Source: Nitrososphaerota archaeon (GTDB lineage: Archaea; Thermoproteota; Nitrososphaeria; Nitrososphaerales; UBA57). From it: a stretch of 13,561 bases of DNA. This document shows, in pieces, positions 5,183 through 12,714 of the stretch (the first letter of the stretch is position 1; each line of letters begins with the position of its first letter). Made by a program: the position numbers and the translations under genes. The notes beneath the pieces are model-generated. The model worked only from the letters and a program-made list of their open reading frames with translations. It was not told where the DNA came from and searched no databases. The stretch spans positions 1 to 13,561 of the forward strand of contig JACPBJ010000147.1 of assembly GCA_016180375.1 (NCBI GenBank). The letters are read 5' to 3'.

Positions 5183-6031
5183 TTGAAATTCCTCTCCTAC
5201 TTTCGTCGTTCCAGAAAAGAAGTGATGCGCGAAAAGATAAACCGCGCAATTAAGGGAATAGAGGTTCATAGGAGAGAAATCGATAATCTGAAATTAAGAT
5301 TAGAGAACAGAAGAAAGACACTTTATGAAATCATGATCAAAGCCAAGCAGAATCGCGAAGATGCAAAAGCCGTTGTATATGCAAATGAACTTGCCGAGCT
5401 CAAGAGGGTCATCAGAGTAGTTACGACAAGCCAGCTGGCTCTGACACAGATTGTAACCAGAATGGAAAGCATGAGAGATGTTGGCGATGCAATATTCCAG
5501 ATGAGCACAGCAATGGAAGAGGTTGGCAAGGTGAACAAATCGGTCTCGGACATAATCCCCTCGTTCAATGGTGCCACGGAGCAGATCAACTCAACGCTGT
5601 CAGAGACCATGACCGACCTTGGACAAGTTTCTCCTGGCATCAGCATCAATCTGGAAAACGATTCCAGCAGCGACATTATCGAATCGGCTATGCGTTATGC
5701 CGATGAGAAAGTATCAGAGCTTAAGGAAGACAGAGCAGCTCTACCAAAAATTAGAGATGGCCATCTGATAGACCAGGTGAAGAAGGTCGCATTGCTCACG
5801 ACTGGCGACGATGAAGATCCAGAATCAGAATTCACGCCTGTTGTGCTTTCAGTCCCCAGAAAAGAAGTGGTTGAGAACAAAGTTGAGAACTACTACAAAA
5901 TGAATGGGGGCAGGTTCACCATTATGGAAGCTGCTGCAGAGCTCCAGTTGCCTTTGAGAGATGTTGGAACGGCGGTAGTTTCCCTTGCGAGCAAGGGGAA
6001 GATCAAGTTGAGTAGGGACGATCTTGTATGA
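5183..6031 (+). CDS. cdvB: CdvB, ESCRT-III homolog with C-terminal winged helix
   Basis: CdvB is the central ESCRT-III-like division protein. The 282-residue protein has a basic N-terminal hairpin (REKINRAIKGIEVHRREIDN and following helix, residues 16-60), the Snf7 helical core to about 185, an acidic linker (GDDEDPESEF, 208-217), a proline-containing FTPVVLSVP (217-225) in the place of the MIM2 motif that binds the CdvC MIT domain, and a C-terminal winged-helix-like region (about 230-278, YYKMNGGRFTIMEAAAEL and following), which in crenarchaeal CdvB contacts CdvA. The start is TTG 5183 with a TATA-like box at the leaderless distance. Its TGA overlaps the cdvC ATG (ATGA, 6028-6031), so the two are translationally coupled. 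The winged helix implies a CdvA partner encoded elsewhere. Confidence 0.93.
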   Translation: MKFLSYFRRSRKEVMREKINRAIKGIEVHRREIDNLKLRLENRRKTLYEIMIKAKQNREDAKAVVYANELAELKRVIRVVTTSQLALTQIVTRMESMRDVGDAIFQMSTAMEEVGKVNKSVSDIIPSFNGATEQINSTLSETMTDLGQVSPGISINLENDSSSDIIESAMRYADEKVSELKEDRAALPKIRDGHLIDQVKKVALLTTGDDEDPESEFTPVVLSVPRKEVVENKVENYYKMNGGRFTIMEAAAELQLPLRDVGTAVVSLASKGKIKLSRDDLV

Positions 6032-7224
6032 GCGTACAAGCGGCAAAAGAACTTGAGGAAGCAGCGACAAATTATGCGGCGGAAGCGATAAGGCATGACT
6101 CGCATGGCGCCAGAGGAAAAGCCATCCAGATGTACCAGATGGCAATCCAAACACTCCTGAAACTAGCGCATCTGTACCCTGATTACAAACTGAACAAACT
6201 CTACATGGACAGGGCCATGGCCTATCAGGAGAGAATTAAAGCTCTGCAGAACGCTCATGGTCTTCTCCCACCTGACGAGAAGGCCTCAGAGGAGGAAACC
6301 GAATCGGCAGACACTAATGCACCTTCTGGTCCTGCAATGGTAGAGCATCTCAAGGCATCATACAACGAACTTGTTATGCAGGAGAAACCCAATGTCAAGT
6401 GGGACGAAGTTGTAGGCCTTGACGAAGCAAAAAATGCGATTAGAGAAGCCATAACATTCCCTGTGATTAGACCAGATCTGTTCCCTCTTGGTTGGCCCAG
6501 AGGAGTTCTACTTTATGGTCCTCCTGGCTGTGGTAAGACGATGCTAGCAGCTGCAACTGCTGCTGAAATTGATGGATACTTTGTAGATGTTGACGCAGCA
6601 TCAATAATGTCGAAGTGGCTCGGCGAAGCCGAGAAGAATGTTGCAAAGCTCTTCCAATCTACCCGAAAGATGCTCGATAAAGGGGCTGTGATAATATTCA
6701 TCGATGAAATCGATTCGCTTCTAGGATCAAGGAGCCAAGAAATTGGCGGGGAAGTTAGGGTAAGAAATCAATTCCTAAAGGAGATGGATGGTATTGCTGA
6801 CAAGGGCAAGAACATTCACCTCTATGTCATTGGAGCGACCAACAAGCCATGGACTCTTGACTGGCCTTTCCTGAGAAGGTTCCAGAAGAGGATCTACGTC
6901 CCTCTTCCAAATCCACAAGCAAGAGGTGAAATGCTGAAACTCTACACCGCTCCGCTCAAATTAGATCCAGATGTTGATATGGAAGAACTTGCGAAGATAA
7001 CCGATGGTTATTCAGGAAGCGACGTGAGGGACATCTGCCAAGGAGTTCAGCTTAAAGTGGTTAGAGAACTCTTCCAGAGCGGAAAAGCGGATGATATGGA
7101 GAGCCAGCCGAGGCTTATCACTCTAGGTGATTTCAAGCAAGTTTTGGAATCTAGAAAGCCCAGCGTATCGGTAGAGATGCTCAGGGCTTATGCGAACTGG
7201 TCAGACAATTACAAAGCACTCTAG
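6028..7224 (+). CDS. cdvC: CdvC, Vps4-family AAA ATPase with MIT domain
   Basis: CdvC disassembles or remodels ESCRT-III polymers during division, using ATP as a ring oligomer. The 398-residue protein has an N-terminal MIT three-helix domain (about 1-78, MSVQAAKELEEAATNYAAEA onward), an acidic linker (about 83-105), and one AAA module. That module shows the VVGLDEAK entry (128-135), Walker A GPPGCGKT (164-171), the KWLGEAEKNV pore-loop region (196-205), Walker B IIFIDEID (222-229), sensor 1 IGATNKP with Asn272, arginine fingers in FLRRFQKR (281-288), and YSGSD (328-332). The C-terminal helix ends at Leu398. The ATGA overlap with cdvB makes an operon whose products interact directly (MIT with MIM2). 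No abnormal residues were noticed. Confidence 0.96.
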   Translation: MSVQAAKELEEAATNYAAEAIRHDSHGARGKAIQMYQMAIQTLLKLAHLYPDYKLNKLYMDRAMAYQERIKALQNAHGLLPPDEKASEEETESADTNAPSGPAMVEHLKASYNELVMQEKPNVKWDEVVGLDEAKNAIREAITFPVIRPDLFPLGWPRGVLLYGPPGCGKTMLAAATAAEIDGYFVDVDAASIMSKWLGEAEKNVAKLFQSTRKMLDKGAVIIFIDEIDSLLGSRSQEIGGEVRVRNQFLKEMDGIADKGKNIHLYVIGATNKPWTLDWPFLRRFQKRIYVPLPNPQARGEMLKLYTAPLKLDPDVDMEELAKITDGYSGSDVRDICQGVQLKVVRELFQSGKADDMESQPRLITLGDFKQVLESRKPSVSVEMLRAYANWSDNYKAL

Positions 7225-7253
7225 GTTTGGCAATACTGATGCAAAAGAAATCC

Positions 7254-8289
7254 TTACTGAGTCTTCGTAGCTAACACTAGTCCCGGCAATGATCTGACAC
7301 GCCGAGGATTCGTGAAACCAGCTGCAATGAGCCAGCTTGAGACCTCATTAACCGAATAAGTTTGCCCACCCACAGTGACCAAGTAATTCAATCCAAAGAA
7401 CCTGACGATAGCCTTGGAGGTAGGGCCAACAGCCGTGCCAGCAAGTTGGTCGAATATAACAACCAAACCGCCAGGATTGAGTGCGCCAGCCACTTTACGA
7501 AGCAGCTCAGTGTTCTTGTCCGGCGAATATGAATGATGTTGAAAAGCAGAGCAACGTCATAGCCACTGCCAAGGTCGTCAACCCAGAAATCACCCTCATG
7601 CACAGAGACTCGGTCGGGCATATTTTCTAAAGCGATTGTTTCTCTAGCAACCTCCAGAGGCTGTCGCTTATCGAAGATGGTTGCAGACAAGCCTGTATAT
7701 TGGCGACAGAACATCACACTGTACATGCCATGCCCACTCCCAAGGTCTAGCAACTTCCGAGCTGTCGATGGTAGTTTCACCTTGGTGATTATGCCTTTGC
7801 CAGTCCAACGTGCAATAGCCATCTCAAAGAAGTTGAAAATTCTCCAGCTGTCAGGCTGTTGGTTGAACCATTCATAGATTGTTAATGGTGGCTTTCCCTT
7901 AAGGACTGATTCCTCCAGATACATTCTCCAGAACTCAAACACCCTGCTGTGCCAGATCTTGACCATGTCAATCATGCTAACCGGTGATTTTTGGAGCAAC
8001 CACTTGGCCGTTAACGCGGTATTCGCATAGCGACTCTTGGTCTTCTTGACATAACCGAAAGCCTCGAGGAACTCAAGCAACACTTTGGTGCCACGCTTAT
8101 TGGACTCTATGCAATTTGCAAGCTCGTCTGCTGTAAGGGAACCATCACCAAGAGCTTCGAAGACACCGAGCTTAAGGGCCAATGCGATCGCTTGGAAAGC
8201 TCCTGCCCAAAAATATCAAAAAGAAGGCCGGGCCCTCTATTGAGATTAAGCAAGACAAGGCGCTCAATAAGATTAGGTAAAACAGGCAT
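7254..8289 (-). pseudogene. SAM-dependent methyltransferase broken by two frameshifts
   Basis: Three minus-strand frames read in turn give one methyltransferase of about 345 residues. ATG 8289 begins LPNLIERLVLLNLNRG, up to LLFDIFG. A base is missing in the G-run at 8206-8208, after which the frame continues AGAFQAIALALKLGVFEAL (dimerisation domain). The SAM-binding region follows, with KLLDLGSGHGMYSVMF (motif I) and VSVHEGDF. A second missing base at about 7524-7531 leaves LLFNIIH and shifts to SPDKNTELLRKVAGALNPGG and a normal end (GLVLATKTQ). The fold resembles acetylserotonin/hydroxyneurosporene O-methyltransferases; the substrate is unknown. A TATA-like box (8310-8318) sits 25 bases before the ATG. 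Everything outside the two sites reads as intact coding sequence, so this is either a recent pseudogene or an assembly with homopolymer errors. The longest uninterrupted piece is 7388-8182. Confidence 0.8.
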
Positions 8290-8309
8290 GCATCTTATTG
8301 GATGTCCTT

Positions 8310-8318
8310 CTATAAGTA
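8310..8318 (-). promoter_or_regulatory. TATA-like box for the methyltransferase gene
   Basis: The minus strand reads TACTTATAG, centred 25 bases before ATG 8289 and directly downstream of the aspS stop. It suggests that the methyltransferase gene was transcribed independently of aspS, without a leader. Confidence 0.45.
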
Positions 8319-8319
8319 C

Positions 8320-9615
8320 CTAAGGAGTTAGCCTAAACTGGTCCCTAGGGTAGAGCACAACTTCCCTAATGTTACTCTTACCTGTCAGCACCATCATGAA
8401 CCTGTCAAAGCCAAAGCCCCAGCCTGAGTGAGGGGGCATGCCCCAGTCAAATACCTGCAGATGCGTCGAAAAACTCTCCAATGACAAGCCTGCACTTTTC
8501 AATCGCTCCTCCAGCTCTTTCCTGTTCGAAACCCTCATACCGCCAGATGCTAGTTCAAGCGCACCATGCTGAAGATCGAAAGACCTGCTAAGATCGGTTC
8601 CCTCTTTCCTTGCTATGTAGAACGGCTTTAATGATGCGGGCCATTCGTCCAAGAAGTAGAAAGAAGGATGTTTCTTCCCTAGAACTCCAAGAGCCTGGTC
8701 TGACAGGTCCTCGCCAAACTTTACGCCGATTCCTTCCTTCTCGAGCTCGTCTACGGCCTGCGAATAAGAAACCCTCTCAATCGACTCAGGAACCCTCAAA
8801 TCATGATTGAGCAGTTGAAGCTCGTTCGGGCAGCTCTGTTTTACGTCCCTAATTGTTGTTTTTACCATATCCTCGAGAATGTCCATGACATCCTTCTCAT
8901 CAGCAAAGGCAGCTTCGATGTCAACACTCACGAATTCATTCAAATGTCTCCTTGTGTGAGATTTTTCTGCTCTGAAGAAGGACGCAATCTCAAAAACCCT
9001 GTCAAGTGATATCGTAAGCTGCTCTTTGTAGAGCTGAGGGCTCTGGGCGAGATAGCCCTTTTTGCCGAAATAGTCCATTGAGAAGAGCGTTGCTCCTCCC
9101 TCAGCTGCTTGTCCAATAATCTTCGACGTACTCACCTCTACAAACCCGTGCTCTATGAGAGCCTTCCTCACGCTCTGAAGTGCCGCGTGTCTTATTTTGA
9201 AGATAGCAAGATTCTCTGGATTCCTTAAATCAAGAGCCCTCGCATCAAGCCTCTTGTCTGGATTTGTATCGATTCTTCCTGTGGGATCCAGAGGGAGTGG
9301 GTGTACAGCCTCTGAAAGGACTTGAAACTGCTGTATTTGCACTTCAACAGGCACGTTCTTTGCCTTGCTTTCTTTGAGAAGGCCCTGCGCCACTATGACG
9401 CTCTGCCTAGAGGTGTTAGCTATTATATCAAATACCTCAGGAGAGACTTCCTGCTTCTTGGCAACTAACTGACAAACTCCTCGGGAGTCTCTTAGCGTGA
9501 TGAACATAAGGGAGCCTAACATCCTGACATCCTCTACCCATCCTGCTACAGATACCCTCTTCCCCTTTTCCTCCGAGAGGAGATCGGATGAATAATGAGT
9601 CCTCTTGATTTCCAA
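8320..9615 (-). CDS. aspS: Aspartyl-tRNA synthetase, archaeal type
   Basis: A class II enzyme that charges tRNA-Asp (in many archaea also tRNA-Asn). The 431-residue protein matches the archaeal/eukaryotic length, without the bacterial GAD insertion. The N-terminal OB-fold anticodon domain covers about 1-105 (KRVSVAGWVEDVRMLGSLMF). The catalytic domain has PTGRIDTNPDKRLDARALDL (111-130), TEGG-like AEGGATLF, AQSPQLYKEQL (190-200), motif 2 FRAEKSHTRRHLNEF (214-228) and motif 3 GWGFGFDRF (398-406), ending REVVLYPRDQFRLTP. The start is TTG 9615, 10 bases after the NusA-like gene, so the two are an operon. The residue two past the conserved Gly-Trp is Glu28, where archaeal discriminating enzymes tend to have Trp and non-discriminating ones His, so the specificity towards tRNA-Asn is unclear from sequence. 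Confidence 0.96.
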   Translation of the reverse strand: MEIKRTHYSSDLLSEEKGKRVSVAGWVEDVRMLGSLMFITLRDSRGVCQLVAKKQEVSPEVFDIIANTSRQSVIVAQGLLKESKAKNVPVEVQIQQFQVLSEAVHPLPLDPTGRIDTNPDKRLDARALDLRNPENLAIFKIRHAALQSVRKALIEHGFVEVSTSKIIGQAAEGGATLFSMDYFGKKGYLAQSPQLYKEQLTISLDRVFEIASFFRAEKSHTRRHLNEFVSVDIEAAFADEKDVMDILEDMVKTTIRDVKQSCPNELQLLNHDLRVPESIERVSYSQAVDELEKEGIGVKFGEDLSDQALGVLGKKHPSFYFLDEWPASLKPFYIARKEGTDLSRSFDLQHGALELASGGMRVSNRKELEERLKSAGLSLESFSTHLQVFDWGMPPHSGWGFGFDRFMMVLTGKSNIREVVLYPRDQFRLTP

Positions 9616-9625
9616 TATCTAATCC

Positions 9626-10135
9626 CTATTGCTTCTCGAACTCTGCTAGTAACTCTATTCCTCTCACTGTCTTCACCATCTTCTTAACCAGATCGAGATC
9701 GAGGGGGAACCTTTCAGTTCTCCTCCCCATTATTATCGCTCTGGTCATCTTGCTCCCATCAGGAAGCCATACTTGGTTCACTGAAAGTATTCTAACGGGA
9801 TAAAAAAGATCATCAAGGAGTTTTCTATCAGTTGCCTGAGCATCAACCAACCACATCTTATTCCCCATATCGTGCTCTATTTTCCTCCTAAGCACGTTAT
9901 CCCTTCTCAAACTTACTACGTCACCAGAGTTCAAGACCATTATAATAGAGCCGTCAATATCATAGGCGCGAACAAGAGAGATTCTGTCGAGTTCGGGAAT
10001 CTGTGATGCAAGTTTTACCAACCTATTTGAAACGTCCACATCTGCCTTTGTAATATGCCCACTCCTCAGCTTGGCATCACATTTCGGGCAGAGAATGCCT
10101 GCTTTGGCATCGAAGTTGCAGATGGGAAGCTTCAT
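9626..10135 (-). CDS. NusA-like RNA-binding transcription factor with N-terminal Cys cluster
   Basis: This 169-residue protein resembles the small archaeal NusA-related proteins: an N-terminal cysteine cluster (Cys6 and Cys16-Pro-Lys-Cys19 in a zinc-ribbon-like setting, with only three cysteines visible), then an alpha-beta region ISLVRAYDIDGSIIMVLNSG, and a KH-like segment RILSVNQVWLPDGSKMTRAI ending in GRRTERFPLDLDLVKK. A role in RNA binding and transcription elongation or termination is inferred from family resemblance. ATG 10135 is preceded by GGTGA (plus-strand 10140-10144) as Shine-Dalgarno and by a TATA-like box near 10168. It is the first gene of the operon with aspS. A longer zinc-ribbon annotation is equally possible. 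Confidence 0.75.
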   Translation of the reverse strand: MKLPICNFDAKAGILCPKCDAKLRSGHITKADVDVSNRLVKLASQIPELDRISLVRAYDIDGSIIMVLNSGDVVSLRRDNVLRRKIEHDMGNKMWLVDAQATDRKLLDDLFYPVRILSVNQVWLPDGSKMTRAIIMGRRTERFPLDLDLVKKMVKTVRGIELLAEFEKQ

Positions 10136-10161
10136 GGGGTCACCATTTGACTAAGGGCGAG

Positions 10162-10176
10162 CATAAAAATATAACC
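10162..10176 (-). promoter_or_regulatory. TATA-like box for the NusA-like gene and aspS
   Basis: The minus strand reads TTATATTTTTATG, centred about 33 bases before ATG 10135. A transcription start some 26 bases downstream would leave a leader of about 7 bases that includes the GGTGA Shine-Dalgarno. Confidence 0.5.
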
Positions 10177-10424
10177 AGACTCGTTGCGTTGCTTCCTAAA
10201 ATCAGACTATTCGATGATGAGTTACTCCCATGTCGAACATACCATCTATCCCCTATATAGGAAATCATGCGCGGGTATACTATTCACGAATAGAATTCTA
10301 AGTTATCTATTCTAATACCATCACACTCCAGTAGTAAATTACTCAAGTACTCGTCTTTCTTTATATTGCCTCCCCCCCGCTCGTACTAATCAGAGGAGCA
10401 CCTTCAATCAATCTGAGATAAACG
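10177..10424. other. AT-rich divergent spacer with palindromes, no gene found
   Basis: This is the middle of a 331-base gap between the NusA-like gene and tusA. I see no ORF, tRNA or convincing box C/D RNA. It contains the perfect palindromes CCTATATAGG (10252-10261) and TAGAATTCTA (10291-10300), and the hairpin CTATTC-AC-GAATAG (10280-10293). CTATTC recurs at 10207-10212 and 10307-10312. A strong TATA-like TTTATATT lies at 10360-10367, followed by seven C (10372-10378). It probably carries operators and one or more promoters. Confidence 0.5.
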
Positions 10425-10432
10425 CTTAAAAG
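10425..10432 (+). promoter_or_regulatory. TATA-like box for tusA, with near-palindrome at the start codon
   Basis: CTTAAAAG is centred about 38 bases before ATG 10467, giving a leader of roughly 12 bases. An inverted repeat TTCTTC (10449-10454)/GAAGAA (10462-10467) flanks GATATC and reaches the first base of the ATG, so a protein or RNA structure there could affect initiation. The stronger TATA at 10360 is an alternative. Confidence 0.35.
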
Positions 10433-10466
10433 AATCGCAATAACGATGTTCTTCTGATATCGAAGA

Positions 10467-10703
10467 ATGGAACAATATCAAAATAAAGTACAGCTCGATA
10501 CGAGGGGCCTATTCTGCCCAGAACCTGTATTCAGAACCAAAACAGCAATGGACAAACTAGCAGTTGGAGAAGTTCTGGAGCTTTGGGCAGATGATCCAGC
10601 AGCGGAAGAAGACATCTCAAGATGGGCGAAGCGTACAGGCAACGAAGTACTTTCAATACGCAAGGAAGGTAGGGATCTAATCTTTCTGATCAAGAGAAAG
10701 TAA
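10467..10703 (+). CDS. TusA/SirA-family sulfur carrier protein
   Basis: TusA-family proteins carry persulfide sulfur on a conserved cysteine for tRNA thiolation, molybdopterin synthesis or sulfur metabolism. The 78-residue protein has the hallmark strand and motif LDTRGLFCPEPVFRTK, with Cys17 in CPEP (the family Cys-Pro-x-Pro at the start of helix 1). It continues with LAVGEVLELWADDPAAEEDI and the final strand LIFLIKRK. Family length is about 75-80, so it is complete. The next gene, a cysteine-synthase-family enzyme 55 bases downstream, points to sulfur handling. Whether it works in thiolation with the Gly-Gly protein at 535-792 is speculation. The family call is secure, the pathway open. Confidence 0.9.
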   Translation: MEQYQNKVQLDTRGLFCPEPVFRTKTAMDKLAVGEVLELWADDPAAEEDISRWAKRTGNEVLSIRKEGRDLIFLIKRK

Positions 10704-10718
10704 AAATCCTTACAACAT

Positions 10719-10727
10719 GGTTATATT
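10719..10727 (+). promoter_or_regulatory. TATA-like box for the cysteine-synthase-family gene
   Basis: GGTTATATTG lies between the tusA stop and the next gene, centred about 35 bases before TTG 10759, so transcription would begin about 9 bases before the start codon. The gene thus seems to have its own promoter, besides any read-through from tusA. Confidence 0.4.
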
Positions 10728-10758
10728 GAGGTAGTTAATCACGGATAGCAGTTCGCAG

Positions 10759-11763
10759 TTGGCAAGGTCACTAGCTACTGAATTGAGCGTAGCAGGCGTA
10801 GGAAATACACCGCAGATTCTGCTTAACTCGTTTAAAATTAAGAACTCGAACATATTTGCAAAACTAGAGTGGTATAACCCATTCGGCTCTGTGAAAGATA
10901 GACCGGCTGTATGGATGATTACTGAGGCAGAGAAGCAAGGACTTCTCAAGAGAGGCAAGTCAGTAATAATGGAACCTACTTCTGGTAATACAGGCATAGC
11001 ATTAGCAGGCATGGCCAAGATGCTTGGCTACAGGTTCGAAGTAGTCATCCCTCAGAAGGTCAGCGAAGAGACCAAGGTGATTCTGAGGAAGTTCAGTTCA
11101 AAGATTCTTGAAACTGAAGACGATCTGTGCCCAAGAGTGGGTCCAGGAACAGATCAGTCGATTGCTCTAGCCTCCGCAATAGTAAAAGGCCATCCTGGAG
11201 AGTACTTTATGCCTAATCAGTATGAGAACGATGCTAACTTTATGGCTCATTACTATAGCACAGGTCCTGAAATTTGGAATGATTCAAAAGGTAGGGTTAC
11301 CCACTTTGTCACAGGTGTAGGGACTGGAGGCACGGTAACTGGCGTCGGAAAGTTCCTCAAGGAGAGAAATCCAAATATCAAAATACACGGAGTAGAGCCC
11401 CAGAAAGGTCATCATATCCAAGGATTAAGGAATCTGAAGGAATCAAACCCCCCAGCACTCCTGAGTAGAAGACTGGAAGTGATCGATCATTGGATGGAAA
11501 TCACCGACAAAGAGGCATTCGAAACTGTCAAGGCAATTGCGGACAAGGAGGGTCTGTTCGTGGGACCTTCTTCTGGTGCGGTGCTCGCAGCTGCGATAAA
11601 GGTTGCTGAGGAGCATCCAAGCGAGAATATAGCAGCGATTTTCGCTGATGATGCAAGAAAGTACAAGAGCGTCTACAAGGAATTTCGCATCTTTACAGAT
11701 GAAGAATTCGACAGGCTCGTGAAAACTGCAAAACACCTGCCGAACATTCCATTCCTGCTCTAA
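10759..11763 (+). CDS. PLP-dependent cysteine synthase family protein
   Basis: A fold-type II pyridoxal-phosphate enzyme of 334 residues. Lys46 in FGSVKDRPA forms the internal aldimine; TSGNTG (74-79) binds the substrate carboxylate; GVGTGGT (186-192) holds the PLP phosphate; SSG at 271-273 contacts the pyridine ring. Together these mark the cysteine synthase/cystathionine beta-synthase group. It lacks the C-terminal CBS domains of cystathionine synthase. The acceptor may be O-acetylserine or O-phosphoserine, as known for some archaea, and the sequence alone does not settle this. The start TTG 10759 is the only canonical one after the in-frame stop TAG 10732. It lies downstream of tusA. Its stop is two bases from the convergent NAD(P)H-hydrate dehydratase stop. 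Confidence 0.9.
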   Translation: MARSLATELSVAGVGNTPQILLNSFKIKNSNIFAKLEWYNPFGSVKDRPAVWMITEAEKQGLLKRGKSVIMEPTSGNTGIALAGMAKMLGYRFEVVIPQKVSEETKVILRKFSSKILETEDDLCPRVGPGTDQSIALASAIVKGHPGEYFMPNQYENDANFMAHYYSTGPEIWNDSKGRVTHFVTGVGTGGTVTGVGKFLKERNPNIKIHGVEPQKGHHIQGLRNLKESNPPALLSRRLEVIDHWMEITDKEAFETVKAIADKEGLFVGPSSGAVLAAAIKVAEEHPSENIAAIFADDARKYKSVYKEFRIFTDEEFDRLVKTAKHLPNIPFLL

Positions 11764-11765
11764 AT

Positions 11766-12635
11766 TTACTCATTCCTGCTTATCTTATCATGCTTCTTTA
11801 GGATGTTTGGAATTTCGCCAATCAAATCTGTAGGTAGTATCCGCATTCCAAACTTCTCGGCTGCCAATTCTCCACATTTACCATTGATGTAAGCTCCAAG
11901 TACTGCTGAAGTGAATGGTTCAATACCCTTGGACAACAGCGCAGCCAGAATCCCTGAGAGAACATCACCAACGCCTCCAACAGTCATGGCAGGAGAGCCA
12001 GCACCGTCGACCGCAATTCTCTCTCCGTCAGAAATGATGTCAGCATGCCCTTTGACGAGAATTGTTACACCGAGTGATTTCGCTACCTTCTTCACAGTTT
12101 CCTTGCGTTCCTCAAGGGAATCCGTTAACTCTATGCCAGAAATTCGCTTAAACTCGCCTGGATGCGGCGTAAGTATAACATCCTTCCCAGGCAGATCAGT
12201 TACGATTTCAGGTTGAAGGGCATCGGCATCAATGACCAATTTGACCTTGCTTAATGATAGCTCAATAGCAAGTTTCTTTAGACCTTCTGGGCGCTGCTTA
12301 CCAGCACCCGGCCCTATTACACATGCATCAACTTTAGGCATCCATGAGAGAATTTTGTTTGCGCAACCCAGAGTTATCTTGTAATCGGGAAGAGGATACA
12401 CTATCAGGGATGGAGACATTGCTCTTACAGGAACCGAAATAGGTTCAGGTACAAAAAGGTATACCAAATCTACTCCTGTTCTATATGCGGCGAGCCCAGC
12501 CAATGTTGGCGCTCCATGATATATCCTGCTTCCCCCAATTACTGCTACAATACCATTCTGGCCCTTGCGCGAATCAAAACTTCTGGGGGGCAGTGCCTTC
12601 CCAAGCAAGTCTTCTATTTGCTTCAATTGCGACAC
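11766..12635 (-). CDS. nnrD: ADP-dependent NAD(P)H-hydrate dehydratase
   Basis: This enzyme repairs hydrated NADH and NADPH using ADP (bacterial/archaeal form of the YjeF C-terminal, ribokinase-like domain). The 289-residue length fits the stand-alone dehydratase; the epimerase (YjeF N-terminal) domain is not fused and not in the window. Motifs: VIGGSRIYHGAPTLAGLAA (33-51), CVIGPG (105-110), DADAL (136-140), LTPHPGEF (155-162), VKGHADI (194-200), and the catalytic loop MTVGGVGDVLSG with Asp224 (217-228). The start is GTG 12635. It diverges from the IMP dehydrogenase gene across 79 bases in which a minus-strand TTATTACATA at about 12653-12662 may be box A. Confidence 0.95.
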   Translation of the reverse strand: MSQLKQIEDLLGKALPPRSFDSRKGQNGIVAVIGGSRIYHGAPTLAGLAAYRTGVDLVYLFVPEPISVPVRAMSPSLIVYPLPDYKITLGCANKILSWMPKVDACVIGPGAGKQRPEGLKKLAIELSLSKVKLVIDADALQPEIVTDLPGKDVILTPHPGEFKRISGIELTDSLEERKETVKKVAKSLGVTILVKGHADIISDGERIAVDGAGSPAMTVGGVGDVLSGILAALLSKGIEPFTSAVLGAYINGKCGELAAEKFGMRILPTDLIGEIPNILKKHDKISRNE

Positions 12636-12714
12636 GGACTTCTAACTATGGTATGTAATAATTGCGTCGCTGCGGCAAAGGTTTTTCAAGAACTTTAATC
12701 CGACTTCCCTAGGA

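Noticed and set aside
10214..10220. ATGATGA resembling box C of a C/D guide RNA
   Set aside because: No CTGA box D lies within a plausible distance, and no internal C'/D' pair was found.
10207..10312. Recurring CTATTC as a possible CRISPR or integration repeat
   Set aside because: The copies are 6 bases, irregularly spaced and partly inverted, so neither a CRISPR array nor an attachment site is supported.
12648..12698. 16-codon ORF starting ATG, reading MVCNNCVAAAKVFQEL
   Set aside because: Too short to support, and it lies in the divergent promoter region of nnrD and guaB. The CxxC is likely chance.
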